NCBI RefSeq assembly: GCF_018614655.1
Contig: NZ_JAGGOG010000019.1
Span: 1 to 64,000 of the forward strand
Origin: Pseudomonas fluorescens
Lineage (GTDB): Bacteria; Pseudomonadota; Gammaproteobacteria; Pseudomonadales; Pseudomonadaceae
DNA: 64,000 nucleotides
Direction: 5' to 3'
Below are positions 53,619 through 63,626 of the stretch, piece after piece (positions within the stretch are counted from its first letter, which is position 1; every line of letters begins with the position of its first letter). The position numbers and the translations under genes are program-made. The notes beneath the pieces are model-generated. The model did not search any database. It saw only the letters and a list, made by a program, of their open reading frames with translations, and was not told the DNA's origin.

Positions 53619-53658
53619 AGCCAGTGTGGGGCCGGGCTTACCAGCTCCCACACTGACC
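53619..53658. repeat. REP-like palindrome
   Basis: CAGTGTGGG / CCCACACTG arms at 53622-53630 and 53647-53655 around GC-rich loop GCCGGGCTTACCAGCT, of Pseudomonas REP type. It sits between the KAS III gene and the sigma gene. Confidence 0.6.
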
Positions 53659-53673
53659 GCGTCGCTTCGTTAA

Positions 53674-54795
53674 TCAGCGCTTGCGCAGAATCACGCTACC
53701 AATCGAATAGCCCGCGCCAAAAGAGCTGAGTACCGCCACAGCGCCCTTGGGCAAGTCATCCTGGTAGGTGTGAAACGCAATCACGGAACCCGCCGAACTG
53801 GTATTGGCGTAAGTATCGAGGATCACCGGCGCTTCTTCCACCGTGGCTTCGCGACCCAGCAGTTTCTTGACGATCAGGTGGTTCATGCTCAGGTTGGCCT
53901 GGTGCAGCCAGAAGCGCTTCACGTCATCCACATTCAACTGGTTTTCCGCCAGGTGCTTGCCGATCAACTCGGCGACCATCGGGCAGACATCACGGAAAAC
54001 TTTGCGGCCTTCCTGCACGAACAGCTTGTCCGGTGCACCAATGCCCTCTTCCGCTGCGCGATTGAGGAAACCGAAGTTATTGCGGATGTTATTGGAGAAC
54101 GTGGTCAGCAGCTTGGTGCTGACCACATCGAACTGGTGCTTGGACGTGGCCAGGTCGGCCCGCTCGAGGATCACCGCCGTGGCTGCATCACCGAAGATGA
54201 AGTGGCTGTCACGGTCGCGAAAATTCAGGTGACCGGTACACACTTCCGGGCTGACCACCAGGATCGCCCGGGCCTGGCCCAGCTGGATGCTGTTGCACGC
54301 GTTCTGGATGCCGAAGGTCGCGGAAGAACAAGCCACGTTCATGTCGAAGCCAAAACCCTCGATACCCAAGGCTTCCTGAACTTCGATGGCGATGGCCGGG
54401 TAAGCGCGTTGCAGGTTGGAGCAGGCAACGATCACACCGTCGATATCGGCAGCGGTCTTGCCGGCGCGCTGCAAGGCTTGCTCGGCAGCGCCGACCGCCA
54501 TCTGGCAGAGGACCGACCACTCGTCGTTGGAACGCTCGGGCAGGCGTGGCGCCATACGCTGGGGGTCGAGAATACCGGCCTTGTCCATGACAAAGCGGCT
54601 CTTGATGCCCGAAGCCTTTTCGATAAAGGCGGCGCTGGATTCGGTCAGTGCCTGCACCTCACCGCGCTCGATGGCCGCTGCGTTATCCAGGTTGAACTGT
54701 TGTACGTAAGCATTGAAAGACTGCACCAGCTCTTCGTTGGAGATGCTGTCGGCCGGGGTGTACAGGCCTGTGCCGCTGATGACGACGTTATGCAC
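53674..54795 (-). CDS. Beta-ketoacyl-ACP synthase III (FabH-like)
   Basis: A 373-aa KAS III: catalytic Cys156 in ACSSATFG, His in WLHQANLSMN and Asn in YANTSSAG. KAS III condenses acyl-CoA with malonyl-ACP. The form here, longer than E. coli FabH and placed next to a sigma/anti-sigma pair, matches the PA3286-type enzyme of P. aeruginosa, which uses octanoyl-CoA as primer. I do not assign a gene symbol. Confidence 0.9.
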   Translation of the reverse strand: MHNVVISGTGLYTPADSISNEELVQSFNAYVQQFNLDNAAAIERGEVQALTESSAAFIEKASGIKSRFVMDKAGILDPQRMAPRLPERSNDEWSVLCQMAVGAAEQALQRAGKTAADIDGVIVACSNLQRAYPAIAIEVQEALGIEGFGFDMNVACSSATFGIQNACNSIQLGQARAILVVSPEVCTGHLNFRDRDSHFIFGDAATAVILERADLATSKHQFDVVSTKLLTTFSNNIRNNFGFLNRAAEEGIGAPDKLFVQEGRKVFRDVCPMVAELIGKHLAENQLNVDDVKRFWLHQANLSMNHLIVKKLLGREATVEEAPVILDTYANTSSAGSVIAFHTYQDDLPKGAVAVLSSFGAGYSIGSVILRKR

Positions 54796-55019
54796 GGTCG
54801 TTCCTCTAAATCTGTTCAGGCAGATAGTATTGGCACCGTCGTACCAAACCGTAAGTAGTTCTATTCCGCCCCGCGGACATCAAACTGGAAACGCTTTATT
54901 CCATCGCGTCGCGGCTGCAACAGCCCTTTTCGACGATCCCGGCATTTATAACAGCGAAGTTTGCCATAAAGCCGGGGGTTTGGCGCCATTTGCAAAGCGT
55001 GCCAGGCCCCGGCGTACGG

Positions 55020-58000
55020 TCAGGCTTCCACCAAGCTCCATTGTTTGCTCAAACGCTTGTCGGAAATCGGCACTTTGGTCCCCAACTGCTGGGCAAACAG
55101 CGATACCCGGTACTCTTCCAGCCACCAGCGGTATAACTCTAGCTGAGGGTCGCGCTTGCCTTCCTGGGCATGTTTGTTCAGGCGCGCCTGATACTGGCTC
55201 CACAGTCCGCCAAACTCGGTACTCCAGACACGATCCTTCTGCACCTGGCTCGGCAGTTTCTCCAGGCGCAACTCGATAGCCTTGAGAAAGCGCGGCAACT
55301 CCTTGAACCACTGGGCTGGGGTTTCCCGCACGAAGCCCGGGTACACCAGGTTGCTCAGTTGCTGCTTGATATCATTGAGCGCCACGGCCTGGGCCAGGTC
55401 AATCTTGCCTTTGAAGCGTTTTTGCAGGCCGTGCCACAGCTTCAGTACCTCAAGGGTCAAGCGTGCCAGACGTTCGGCATGTTCGGTCCAACTGCCGCGC
55501 TTGCGCTCGGCCAAGGCGGCCAGGCCGGCCCCATCCCGAGGCAGAGTGGCCTCCCCTTCCAGCACGCAGCTGTCGAGGCTGGCCAGCAAAATGTCTTCCA
55601 CCAAGGCATCGATGCGCCCCAGTTCGCGGTACATCAGCCCCAGCTCAGTCAAACCGGGTAATTTACCCCGCAGGAATTTTGCCGGCTCCGCCAATTGCTG
55701 CATCAACAAACGCTGCAAGGCTCGACGGTGCTGGAACTCGGCTTCAGCGGCGGTGGAGAAACGTCCTTCCTTGACCGTGCCACTCTCCTCCACCAACGCC
55801 GGATAGACCGTCATCGACAGCCCGGCGATCTTCTGCTGGGTCTTCTCGGCCACTGCCGCGAACACCTTGGCTTCCACCGGCTGTTGGCTTTTCGCCGTTT
55901 GTGGCACGGCTAAGGCCGCCTGGCTGGCTTCGGCGAAGCGCGCCGTCAGTTCAGCCAGGTCGCGCCCTTCACCGAGGAACTTGCCTTGGCCGTCGACCAC
56001 TTCCAGGTTTATCTTCAGGTGGTTTTCCACCTGCTGAGCAGATTCAGCCCAGGCTTCGTCGCTGACCCGCGCGCCCGTCATGCGCAACAATTCACGTCCC
56101 AGGGCCTGCGGGAGCGAGCCCTGGGCAAACTCGATCCGTTGCAGCGCCGCCTTGACGAAATCCGGCACCGGCACAAAATTCTTGCGCAGGGCCTTGGGCA
56201 AGTTGCGCACCAGGGCGATGCACTTGGCCTCGATCACCCCCGGTACCAACCATTCCAGGCGCTCGGCCGGCAGTGCCGGCAACAGCGGCGCCGGCACGCG
56301 CAAGGTCACGCCGTCACGGGGATGGTTGGGCTCGAAGTGATAGCTCAAGGCCAAGGCCAGGTCACCCAGGTGCAAGGTGTCCGGGTAATGCGCGGCGGTG
56401 ACTTCACTGGCTTCGCGGGCCAGCACGTCTTCCTCACGCATGATCAGCAGTTGCGGGTCTTTCTGGCTGTTGACCTTGTACCAGCTGTCGAAAGTGGCGG
56501 TCTGGTGGATCTCCGCCGGCAAGCGCGCGTCGTAGAAGGCAAACAGGGTTTCTTCGTCCGCCAGGATGTCACGACGGCGGGCCTTGGCTTCCAGTTCGTC
56601 GAGCTGTTCCAGCAGTTGCTGATTGGCCGTCAGGCACTTGGCCCGCGACTGAATCTCGCCCCTCACCAGCCCTTCGCGGATGAACAGTTCGCGGGAGGTC
56701 ACCGGATCAATCGGCCCGTAATGCACAGGCCGACGACCGACCACGATCAGCCCGAACAGGGTGATCTGCTCAAAGGCCACGACTTGTCCGCGCTTCTTCT
56801 CCCAGTGGGGTTCGAAGTGGTTTTTCTTGATCAGGTGCCCGGCCAGCGGCTCGATCCAGTCCGCGTCGATCTTGGCCACCATCCGTGCATAGAGCTTGGT
56901 GGTTTCCACCAGCTCGGCGGTCATCAACCACTGCGGACGCTTCTTGCCGATGCCCGAGGAAGGGTGAATCCAGAAGCGTCGCTGGCGGGCGCCGAGGTAG
57001 TCACCGTCTTCAGTTTTCTGGCCAATCTGGCTCAGCAAGCCCGAAAGCACCGCCTTGTGCAGCTTCGGAAAGTCCGCCGGCTCTTTATTCAGCGTCAACT
57101 GCATATCACGGCAGATCAAGCTCAACTGACGATGGGAGTCACGCCACTCACGCAAACGCAAGTAGTTGAGGAAGTTCTTGCGGCACCAGTTGCGCAGCGG
57201 GCTGGCGGTCAGTTCCTGGCGCTGCTCTTCAAATCCGCGCCACAGATTGACCAGCCCGGCGAAATCCGAATCGGGGTCTTTCCATTGTGCATGGGCCTGG
57301 TCGGCGGCTTGCTGACGCTCCGGCGGACGCTCGCGCGGGTCCTGGATCGACATGGCACTGGCGACGATCAACACTTCCTGCAAACTGCCTAGCTTGGCCG
57401 CTTCCAGCAGCATGCGGCCCATGCGCGGGTCCACCGGCAAACGCGCCAACTGCCGGCCCATCGGGGTCAACTGGCTGTTGCGATCCACCGCCGACAACTC
57501 TTGCAGCAGGTTGAAACCGTCGCTGATGGCCTTGCCATCCGGGGGTTCGATAAACGGGAAGTCGGTGATTTCACCCAGTCGCAGGTGCAGCATCTGCAGG
57601 ATCACTGCTGCCAGGTTGGTGCGCAGGATTTCCGGATCAGTAAATTCCGGCCGTCCAACAAAGTCTTCTTCGCTAAACAGGCGCACGCAAATGCCCGGCT
57701 CGACCCGTCCGCAACGGCCTTTACGCTGGTTGGCACTGGCCTGGGAAATCGCCTCGATCGGCAGGCGCTGGACCTTGGCGCGGTAGCTGTAGCGACTGAT
57801 GCGGGCGGTGCCGCTGTCGATCACATAGCGAATGCCCGGCACCGTCAGCGAGGTTTCGGCGACGTTGGTCGCCAACACCACGCGGCGGCCCGGGTGGGAC
57901 TGGAAGATCCGCTGCTGCTCGGCCGGTGACAGCCGTGCGTACAACGGCAGGATTTCCGTGTGCTTGAGCTGGGCCTTGCGCAGCATATCGGCGGCGTCAC

Positions 58001-58931
58001 GAATCTCTCGCTCGCCCGGCAGGAACACCAGCACATCGCCGGGGCTCTTGTGCTCGCTGCGTTCAAACGCGGCGATTTCGTCGAGGGTGGCCAGGATCGC
58101 CTGGTCCACGGTCAAGTCGTCCTCGACGCGGTTGCCCTCCTCGTCCTGCTCCAGAGTCAGCGGGCGGTACCAGGTTTCCACCGGGAACGTACGCCCGGAC
58201 ACCTCGACGATCGGCGCATCATCGAAGTGCTTGGAGAAGCGCTCCAAGTCGATGGTGGCCGAGGTGATGATGACTTTCAGGTCCGGACGACGTGGCAACA
58301 GGGTTTTCAGGTAACCCAGCAGGAAGTCGATGTTCAGGCTGCGCTCGTGGGCTTCGTCGACAATGATCGTGTCGTAGCGTTCGAGGTAACGGTCGTTCTG
58401 GGTTTCCGCCAGCAGGATGCCGTCAGTCATCAGCTTGATCAGGGTGTTGGAATCGCTCTGGTCCTCAAACCGCACCTGATAGCCCACCAACGACCCAAGC
58501 GGCGTAGCCAACTCCTCGGCGACCCGGCTCGCCACGCTGCGCGCAGCAATCCGCCGCGGCTGGGTGTGGCCGATCAAACCGTATTGGCCGCGACCGATCT
58601 CCAGGCAGATTTTCGGCAACTGGGTGGTTTTGCCCGAGCCGGTTTCGCCGGCAATGATCAGCACCTGATGCTTGAGCAGTGCTTCCTTGATTTCGTCACG
58701 CTTGGCGGCAATCGGCAGGCTGTCGTCATAACGAATCACGGACAGGCTGGCACGCCGCGCCGTCACCTGGGCACAGGAGGCCTGCATCTTCGTCACCCAC
58801 TGCGCAAGTTTCTCCTCATCGGGCTTCTTGCGCAGCTCAAGCAGCTGCCGACGCAACCGGTGGCGGTCGGCGAGCATGGCGTGATCGAGGTTTTTCAGCA
58901 GTTGGTCGATAGCGGGCGCTTGGTCAGTCAT
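55020..58931 (-). CDS. hrpA: ATP-dependent RNA helicase HrpA (DEAH-box)
   Basis: A 1303-aa DEAH-box helicase: Walker A GETGSGKTTQ, DEAH in DEAHERS, SAT in SATIDLERFS, C-terminal HA2 and OB segments and a long DUF3418 region. The start is placed at 58931, MTDQAPAIDQLL. This is the ribosome/RNA helicase; it shares only its name with the HrpA pilin of type III secretion. It precedes the Asn/Ser-rich orphan by a divergent spacer. Confidence 0.95.
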   Translation of the reverse strand: MTDQAPAIDQLLKNLDHAMLADRHRLRRQLLELRKKPDEEKLAQWVTKMQASCAQVTARRASLSVIRYDDSLPIAAKRDEIKEALLKHQVLIIAGETGSGKTTQLPKICLEIGRGQYGLIGHTQPRRIAARSVASRVAEELATPLGSLVGYQVRFEDQSDSNTLIKLMTDGILLAETQNDRYLERYDTIIVDEAHERSLNIDFLLGYLKTLLPRRPDLKVIITSATIDLERFSKHFDDAPIVEVSGRTFPVETWYRPLTLEQDEEGNRVEDDLTVDQAILATLDEIAAFERSEHKSPGDVLVFLPGEREIRDAADMLRKAQLKHTEILPLYARLSPAEQQRIFQSHPGRRVVLATNVAETSLTVPGIRYVIDSGTARISRYSYRAKVQRLPIEAISQASANQRKGRCGRVEPGICVRLFSEEDFVGRPEFTDPEILRTNLAAVILQMLHLRLGEITDFPFIEPPDGKAISDGFNLLQELSAVDRNSQLTPMGRQLARLPVDPRMGRMLLEAAKLGSLQEVLIVASAMSIQDPRERPPERQQAADQAHAQWKDPDSDFAGLVNLWRGFEEQRQELTASPLRNWCRKNFLNYLRLREWRDSHRQLSLICRDMQLTLNKEPADFPKLHKAVLSGLLSQIGQKTEDGDYLGARQRRFWIHPSSGIGKKRPQWLMTAELVETTKLYARMVAKIDADWIEPLAGHLIKKNHFEPHWEKKRGQVVAFEQITLFGLIVVGRRPVHYGPIDPVTSRELFIREGLVRGEIQSRAKCLTANQQLLEQLDELEAKARRRDILADEETLFAFYDARLPAEIHQTATFDSWYKVNSQKDPQLLIMREEDVLAREASEVTAAHYPDTLHLGDLALALSYHFEPNHPRDGVTLRVPAPLLPALPAERLEWLVPGVIEAKCIALVRNLPKALRKNFVPVPDFVKAALQRIEFAQGSLPQALGRELLRMTGARVSDEAWAESAQQVENHLKINLEVVDGQGKFLGEGRDLAELTARFAEASQAALAVPQTAKSQQPVEAKVFAAVAEKTQQKIAGLSMTVYPALVEESGTVKEGRFSTAAEAEFQHRRALQRLLMQQLAEPAKFLRGKLPGLTELGLMYRELGRIDALVEDILLASLDSCVLEGEATLPRDGAGLAALAERKRGSWTEHAERLARLTLEVLKLWHGLQKRFKGKIDLAQAVALNDIKQQLSNLVYPGFVRETPAQWFKELPRFLKAIELRLEKLPSQVQKDRVWSTEFGGLWSQYQARLNKHAQEGKRDPQLELYRWWLEEYRVSLFAQQLGTKVPISDKRLSKQWSLVEA

Positions 58932-59206
58932 CAGGTGGGCAAAGGTCTTTTTAGTGAGGCAGGTAAGCCTGCGGTGACATTCTCGTAACTGAGGATTGTC
59001 GCAGATTCCGTACCTGCGGACGAGGCGACCACTTACGACACCCGCTCTCCTTGGAAAACGTCCTACCGAATAGGAGAAAGCTCCCACAGCTAATAAGGAA
59101 AGGTATCAAACACCATCATAAAAGGCTGACAACTTATGAGAAGAGAGATCGGCTCCAATGTAAACGCTATAACGCAACCATTCCTGTAATTGCCAAGGAG
59201 TACTTT
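58932..59206. other. Spacer hrpA helicase / Asn-Ser-rich orphan
   Basis: A 275-base divergent spacer. CCACTTA at 59029-59035 and GGAAAA at 59053 are only partial hrp-like matches; no consensus box is found here. Confidence 0.5.
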
Positions 59207-59758
59207 ATGCCGATCGATGGTAACTCGTATCCTAATACCTACAACAACACTTCCAGCTACGCTAACAAATACCAAAGTATCGCACCTGAAAGTCAAGCAT
59301 CTCACGGTTCCTGGGCTCAGAGCTCGTCCACCCCACTGGTGAATCAGACCCCGCTATCCAGCTTGAGCAAATCCACACAGGAAAAGATCAACCAGGCGAA
59401 GAACACGAAAGACACCCTTGAAAAACTCCCGAAAGACTTTCCGATCCGCAGCCTTACTTCCGAAGACTATCAACGCCCTGTTAGCCTGATACAACAGAAA
59501 ATCGACAAACTGGCGAACAATACTGACTCTAAGAATCCATTCACAAAGATCAGCAACCACAGGGAAAATAAAAGAGATGAGAAAGAGCTCAACAAAGAAA
59601 TGAGCTCACTGTACAAAAAAGTCAGGGACGTCCAACTCAATGGCACCAATGAAACAGACAAGAACCGCGCCTCCAATGTGACGGACACCCTGACAGTCTT
59701 GGGCAGGAATCAACCCTGGCTTCAAGATATCCGCAAAGAAAATGGGTCAAGTCAGTAA
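59207..59758 (+). CDS. Asn/Ser-rich protein, 183 aa, unknown (secreted-like)
   Basis: A 183-aa protein with no signal peptide or transmembrane segment. Residues 1-60 are Asn/Ser/Tyr/Gln-rich (MPIDGNSYPNTYNNTSSYAN), then a helical, Lys/Asn-rich body to the end (KPF-type KNPFTKISNHR; KELNKEMSSLYKKVRDVQL). AAGGAG lies six bases before the ATG, so it is a real gene. Composition is AT-rich compared with hrpA and aceK. This style suits a type III or other secreted substrate, but no motif or hrp box confirms it. Confidence 0.6.
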   Translation: MPIDGNSYPNTYNNTSSYANKYQSIAPESQASHGSWAQSSSTPLVNQTPLSSLSKSTQEKINQAKNTKDTLEKLPKDFPIRSLTSEDYQRPVSLIQQKIDKLANNTDSKNPFTKISNHRENKRDEKELNKEMSSLYKKVRDVQLNGTNETDKNRASNVTDTLTVLGRNQPWLQDIRKENGSSQ

Positions 59759-59926
59759 GCGGAAGTCCATGAGTAGCGGGCCATGAGCTTGATGGTCACC
59801 TTCTCCGATAGATGATCACATCAGTATCAAACAGTCTCAGGTCTATCGAACATCCCGTACCGTCCCCGCCATCGGGTGCTCGATAGACGTCTACGCCAGT
59901 GTCACCTCTCATTCGACTCCCAGGCG

Positions 59927-61648
59927 TTATTCATCCGGCAGCCCGTGGCGCCGATACGGAAACACATCAATCACCTTGCCGGCGCGAATCGCTTCCTGCA
60001 GGCTTTTCCAGTAGTCGGCGTTGTACAACTCGCCGTGCAACTGGTCGAACAGCTTGCGCTGGCCGGCGTCGGCAAACAGAAACGGAGGAAACTCTTCGGG
60101 GAATACGTCCAGCGGCCCGATGGAGTACCAGGGCTCCGAGGCCATTTCATCTTCCGGGGTACGCGGTGCCGGGATGTGGCGGAAGTTGGCTTCGGTCAGG
60201 AAGCAAATTTCGTCATAGTCGTAAAACACCACGCGCCCGTGACGGGTGACGCCAAAGTTCTTCAGCAGCATGTCGCCGGGGAAAATATTGGCCGCCGCTA
60301 ATTGCTTGATCGCCAAACCGTAGTCTTCCAGCGCTTCGCGTACCTGGGCCTCATTGGCATTCTCCAGGTAGAGGTTGAGTGGGGTCATGCGCCGTTCGGT
60401 CCAGCAGTGGCGGATCAGCACCGTATCGCCTTCGACTTCGACCGTGCCCGCCGCCACTTCAAGCAATTCAGCAAGGCATTCAGGCTCGAATTTGCTCAAA
60501 GGGAAACGGAAGTCGGCGAACTCCTGAGTGTCGGCCATGCGTCCGACGCGATCGACGCTTTTCACCAGGCGATACTTCTCGATCACCGTGGCGCGGTTGA
60601 CGTTTTTCGACGGAGAAAAACGGTCCTTGATGATCTTGAATACGGTGTTGAAGCCCGGCAGGGTAAACACGCTCATGACCATGCCACGCACGCCCGGCGC
60701 CATGGTGAATTGGTCGTCGGTGGTGGCCAGGTGGTTGATCAGCGCCCGGTAGAACTCGGACTTGCCGTGTTTGTAGAAGCCGATGGAGGTATAGAGCTCG
60801 GCGATGTGTTTTCCCGGCAGGATGCGCTTGAGGAAGCCGATGAATTCCGCCGGCACCGGTACATCCACCATGAAGTAGGAACGGGTGAAGGAGAAGATGA
60901 TCGACACATCCGCTTCATCGGTAATCAGCGCATCAATCTGGATGCCGCGCCCTTCCCGGTGCAACAGCGGAATTACCAATGGCCATTGCTCGTCGCGGGT
61001 GTAGATGCGCCCTACCAGGTACGCGCCTTTGTTGCGGTACAGCACCGAGGAAAACAGCTCGACGTTGAGGTCCGGATCCTTGCACACCCAGTCCGGAAGA
61101 TTTTCCCGCAACTGCGCTTCCAGGCGGAGCAGGTCCGCCGGCAAATCGGCGTAGGGTTCGCTGAAGCTGTAGTCGGCAAAGATTTGCTCAAGCATGCCTG
61201 GCAGCTTGCCTTGCGGCTTGTAGGTGCGGGTTTGCGCGGCCCGGGCCCGGCGCAGGCTTGGACGGGTGGTGTGGATGAACATGCAGCCGTCGCTGATCAG
61301 ATCATGGCTGAACAGCCCGCAAAAGGTCGAGTTGTACCAGGTCTCGGACAACTCATCGTCGAAGCGCAGGTCGATCAGGTTGATGTAGGCGCTTTTCACC
61401 AGCGGCCAGGCTGCGATGTCGAGCAGCGATGCGTCGTCGAATCCGGCCCTCAGACGTGCGATCACCTCGCTGACTTTTTCTTCGTAGAGGTTGATACGCG
61501 CCGCCGACGCTACCTGCCCCACCTGCCACTGGGCCTTTTCGAAACGTTCCCGCGCGCCGTCAGTGATCTGACGGAAATGCTCGCGGTAATCGTCGAAGCC
61601 GTCGAGGATCGTTTGCGCAATGTCGAGGGCGGGCGTTTGCTGCGGCAT
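59927..61648 (-). CDS. aceK: Isocitrate dehydrogenase kinase/phosphatase
   Basis: A bifunctional enzyme that inactivates and reactivates isocitrate dehydrogenase by phosphorylation, steering carbon into the glyoxylate shunt. The 573-aa length is standard; the ATP-binding region VRGMVMSVFTLPGFNTVFKI and YDYDEICFLTEANFR are visible. The ATG at 61648 follows AGAGG; an upstream in-frame start is seven codons longer. Confidence 0.95.
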   Translation of the reverse strand: MPQQTPALDIAQTILDGFDDYREHFRQITDGARERFEKAQWQVGQVASAARINLYEEKVSEVIARLRAGFDDASLLDIAAWPLVKSAYINLIDLRFDDELSETWYNSTFCGLFSHDLISDGCMFIHTTRPSLRRARAAQTRTYKPQGKLPGMLEQIFADYSFSEPYADLPADLLRLEAQLRENLPDWVCKDPDLNVELFSSVLYRNKGAYLVGRIYTRDEQWPLVIPLLHREGRGIQIDALITDEADVSIIFSFTRSYFMVDVPVPAEFIGFLKRILPGKHIAELYTSIGFYKHGKSEFYRALINHLATTDDQFTMAPGVRGMVMSVFTLPGFNTVFKIIKDRFSPSKNVNRATVIEKYRLVKSVDRVGRMADTQEFADFRFPLSKFEPECLAELLEVAAGTVEVEGDTVLIRHCWTERRMTPLNLYLENANEAQVREALEDYGLAIKQLAAANIFPGDMLLKNFGVTRHGRVVFYDYDEICFLTEANFRHIPAPRTPEDEMASEPWYSIGPLDVFPEEFPPFLFADAGQRKLFDQLHGELYNADYWKSLQEAIRAGKVIDVFPYRRHGLPDE

Positions 61649-61836
61649 AAGGGAAACCTCTGCGGGCATTTGGAAGACCTGAGCTTAGCCAGTGTCGGGG
61701 AACAGGAGAAGGGTCATTTTTCCGGCCGTCCACCAGCAGGCGCTGTGACCCGATTTGTTCTGTAAAGAGTGGATTAGTATTTGTGTCAGGCAGGCCGCTG
61801 GGCAACACTTCCACCCCCATCAAGTAGGAGTTTTCC

Positions 61837-62733
61837 GTGAGACCTGTCGACACCCTGTACCTGCTGGTGCTGGCCGCTATCTGGGGCGCGAGTTTTCTGT
61901 TCATGCGGATCATCGCGCCTGAAATCGGCACGATTCCTACGGCGTTCTTTCGCGTGTCGATTGCCGCTACCGGCCTGTTGGTGATCCTGGCGATGATGCG
62001 GATGAGCTGGGACTTTCAAGGCAAGTTCAAGACTGTCCTGCTGCTGGGGGTGATCAACTCGGGGATTCCCGCCACCCTGTATTCGGTGGCTGCCCAAGTG
62101 CTACCCGCCGGTTATTCGGCCATTTTCAATGCCACCACGCCGCTGATGGGCGTGTTGATTGGCGGCCTGTTCTTCAGCGAGCGCCTGACCCCGTCCAAGA
62201 TCAGCGGCGTCTGCCTGGGGCTGTTCGGTGTCGGCATCCTGACCCGAGCCGGCCCGGTGGCGTTCGACATGGAACTGTTGATGGGCGCCCTCGCCTGCTT
62301 GCTGGCAACGACGTGCTACGGTTTCGCCGGGTTCCTGGCCAGGCGTTGGCTCGATCAACAAGGTGGCCTTGATAGTCGCTTGTCAGCCCTCGGCAGCATG
62401 CTCGGCGCGACGCTGTTCCTGTTGCCCTGGTTCGGCTGGAGTGCGATCAGCCATCCACCCGCCAGTTGGGGCGGTTGGCATGTATGGTTGTCATTGCTGG
62501 GTTTGGGGCTGGTATGCACGGCGCTCGCCTACATTCTGTACTTCCGCTTGCTGACGTCCATTGGGCCGGTGAAATCGATGACCGTCACTTTCATGATTCC
62601 GCCGTTCGGCGTGTTGTGGGGCGCACTGCTGCTGGATGAGCCGCTGTCGATGGCCCATCTGTATGGCGGGGTGTTGATTGCCGGGGCGTTATGGTTAGTG
62701 CTCAGGCCGGGGAAACTGGCCAAAACCCTGTAG
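61837..62733 (+). CDS. EamA (DMT) family transporter
   Basis: A 298-aa protein with ten hydrophobic segments in two EamA repeats (LAAIWGASFLFMRIIAP; second half SLLGLGLVCTALAYILYF). The start is GTG at 61837 behind TAGGAG. Its end is convergent with a second EamA protein (62766-63626), and the two share the intergenic terminator. Substrate unknown. Confidence 0.85.
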   Translation: MRPVDTLYLLVLAAIWGASFLFMRIIAPEIGTIPTAFFRVSIAATGLLVILAMMRMSWDFQGKFKTVLLLGVINSGIPATLYSVAAQVLPAGYSAIFNATTPLMGVLIGGLFFSERLTPSKISGVCLGLFGVGILTRAGPVAFDMELLMGALACLLATTCYGFAGFLARRWLDQQGGLDSRLSALGSMLGATLFLLPWFGWSAISHPPASWGGWHVWLSLLGLGLVCTALAYILYFRLLTSIGPVKSMTVTFMIPPFGVLWGALLLDEPLSMAHLYGGVLIAGALWLVLRPGKLAKTL

Positions 62734-62760
62734 AAGCTTTCTCGCCTCTACAGGGTGTTT
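62724..62760. terminator. Bidirectional terminator between EamA genes
   Basis: CCCTGTAGA / TCTACAGGG arms at 62726-62734 and 62747-62755 with a 12-base loop, A run before and T run after. Confidence 0.82.
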
Positions 62761-62765
62761 ATTGA

Positions 62766-63626
62766 TCAGCTTTTACGGAACACAAAAGCCAATCCGATGA
62801 TGATCAACCCCATTCCCACCAGGCTCAACATCGCCAGTTTGTTGCCAAAGATCAGGTAATCCATCACCGCCGTCACGGCGGGTACCAGGTAAAACAGACT
62901 GGTGACATTCACCAGATTGCCCCGGGCGATCAGCCGATACAGCAGCAAGGTGGCCAGCAGCGACACCACTAACCCCATCCACAGCACAGGCAGGTAGAAG
63001 CCCGTGTTGTGCTCAAAGTGAAACGGCTGGAACGGCACGAATACCGCACACAACAACAGGCCTGCCAGGTACTGCACGGGCAGCGTGCCCAGTGGGTTAT
63101 CGGTGATGCGCTTCTGCATGATGGCGCCGAAGGTCATGCTTGCCAGGGCCAGCAAGCCGAACAGCATCCCCGCCAGGGACATCCCGGACAAGCCGATGCC
63201 CTGATAAACCACCATGATCAACCCCGCCAACCCCAACGCCAGACCGAACATCCGAAGCCAGGAGCGCTGACGCTCCATCAGCACCACAGTAAGGATCGGT
63301 TGCACGCCCATGATGGTCGCCATGACGCCCGGAGTGACTTTGAGGTCCAGGGCCAGCAGATAGAAAATCTGATAAGCCCCCAACAGCACCAGGCCGGTGG
63401 CCACTGCATACCGCATTGGTTGACCAGGGCGCGGCAACTTGAGCTTGAGGATCGGCACCAACATCACCAGGCCCACGAGGGCAATGGCAAAGCGGATCAG
63501 CAGAAAGGCAAAGGGCGAGGCATGGGCCAGACCCAATTTTGAGAAAATCGCCCCGCTGCTCCACAGCAAGACAAACAGACTCGTCGAGGCCGCCGCGGCC
63601 ACGGATTGTTTCGAAAGAACAGACAT
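62766..63626 (-). CDS. EamA (DMT) family transporter
   Basis: A 286-aa DMT protein with ten hydrophobic segments (STSLFVLLWSSGAIFSKLGLAHASPF first repeat; MGLVVSLLATLLLYRLIARGN second). The ATG at 63626 follows a GGTGG site; upstream three in-frame codons are less likely. It is not a close paralogue of the neighbouring EamA protein by the segments I can compare. Confidence 0.85.
   Translation of the reverse strand: MSVLSKQSVAAAASTSLFVLLWSSGAIFSKLGLAHASPFAFLLIRFAIALVGLVMLVPILKLKLPRPGQPMRYAVATGLVLLGAYQIFYLLALDLKVTPGVMATIMGVQPILTVVLMERQRSWLRMFGLALGLAGLIMVVYQGIGLSGMSLAGMLFGLLALASMTFGAIMQKRITDNPLGTLPVQYLAGLLLCAVFVPFQPFHFEHNTGFYLPVLWMGLVVSLLATLLLYRLIARGNLVNVTSLFYLVPAVTAVMDYLIFGNKLAMLSLVGMGLIIIGLAFVFRKS

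Noticed and set aside
55020..58931. hrpA as a type III secretion pilin gene
   Set aside because: The product is a 1303-aa DEAH-box RNA helicase; only the name is shared with the Hrp pilus gene.
59029..59087. Hrp-box-like sequence before the Asn/Ser-rich orphan
   Set aside because: CCACTTA at 59029 lacks GGAACC at the right distance, and GGAAAA at 59053 is 25 bases from the next CCAC. Neither fits the 15-17 base spacing.
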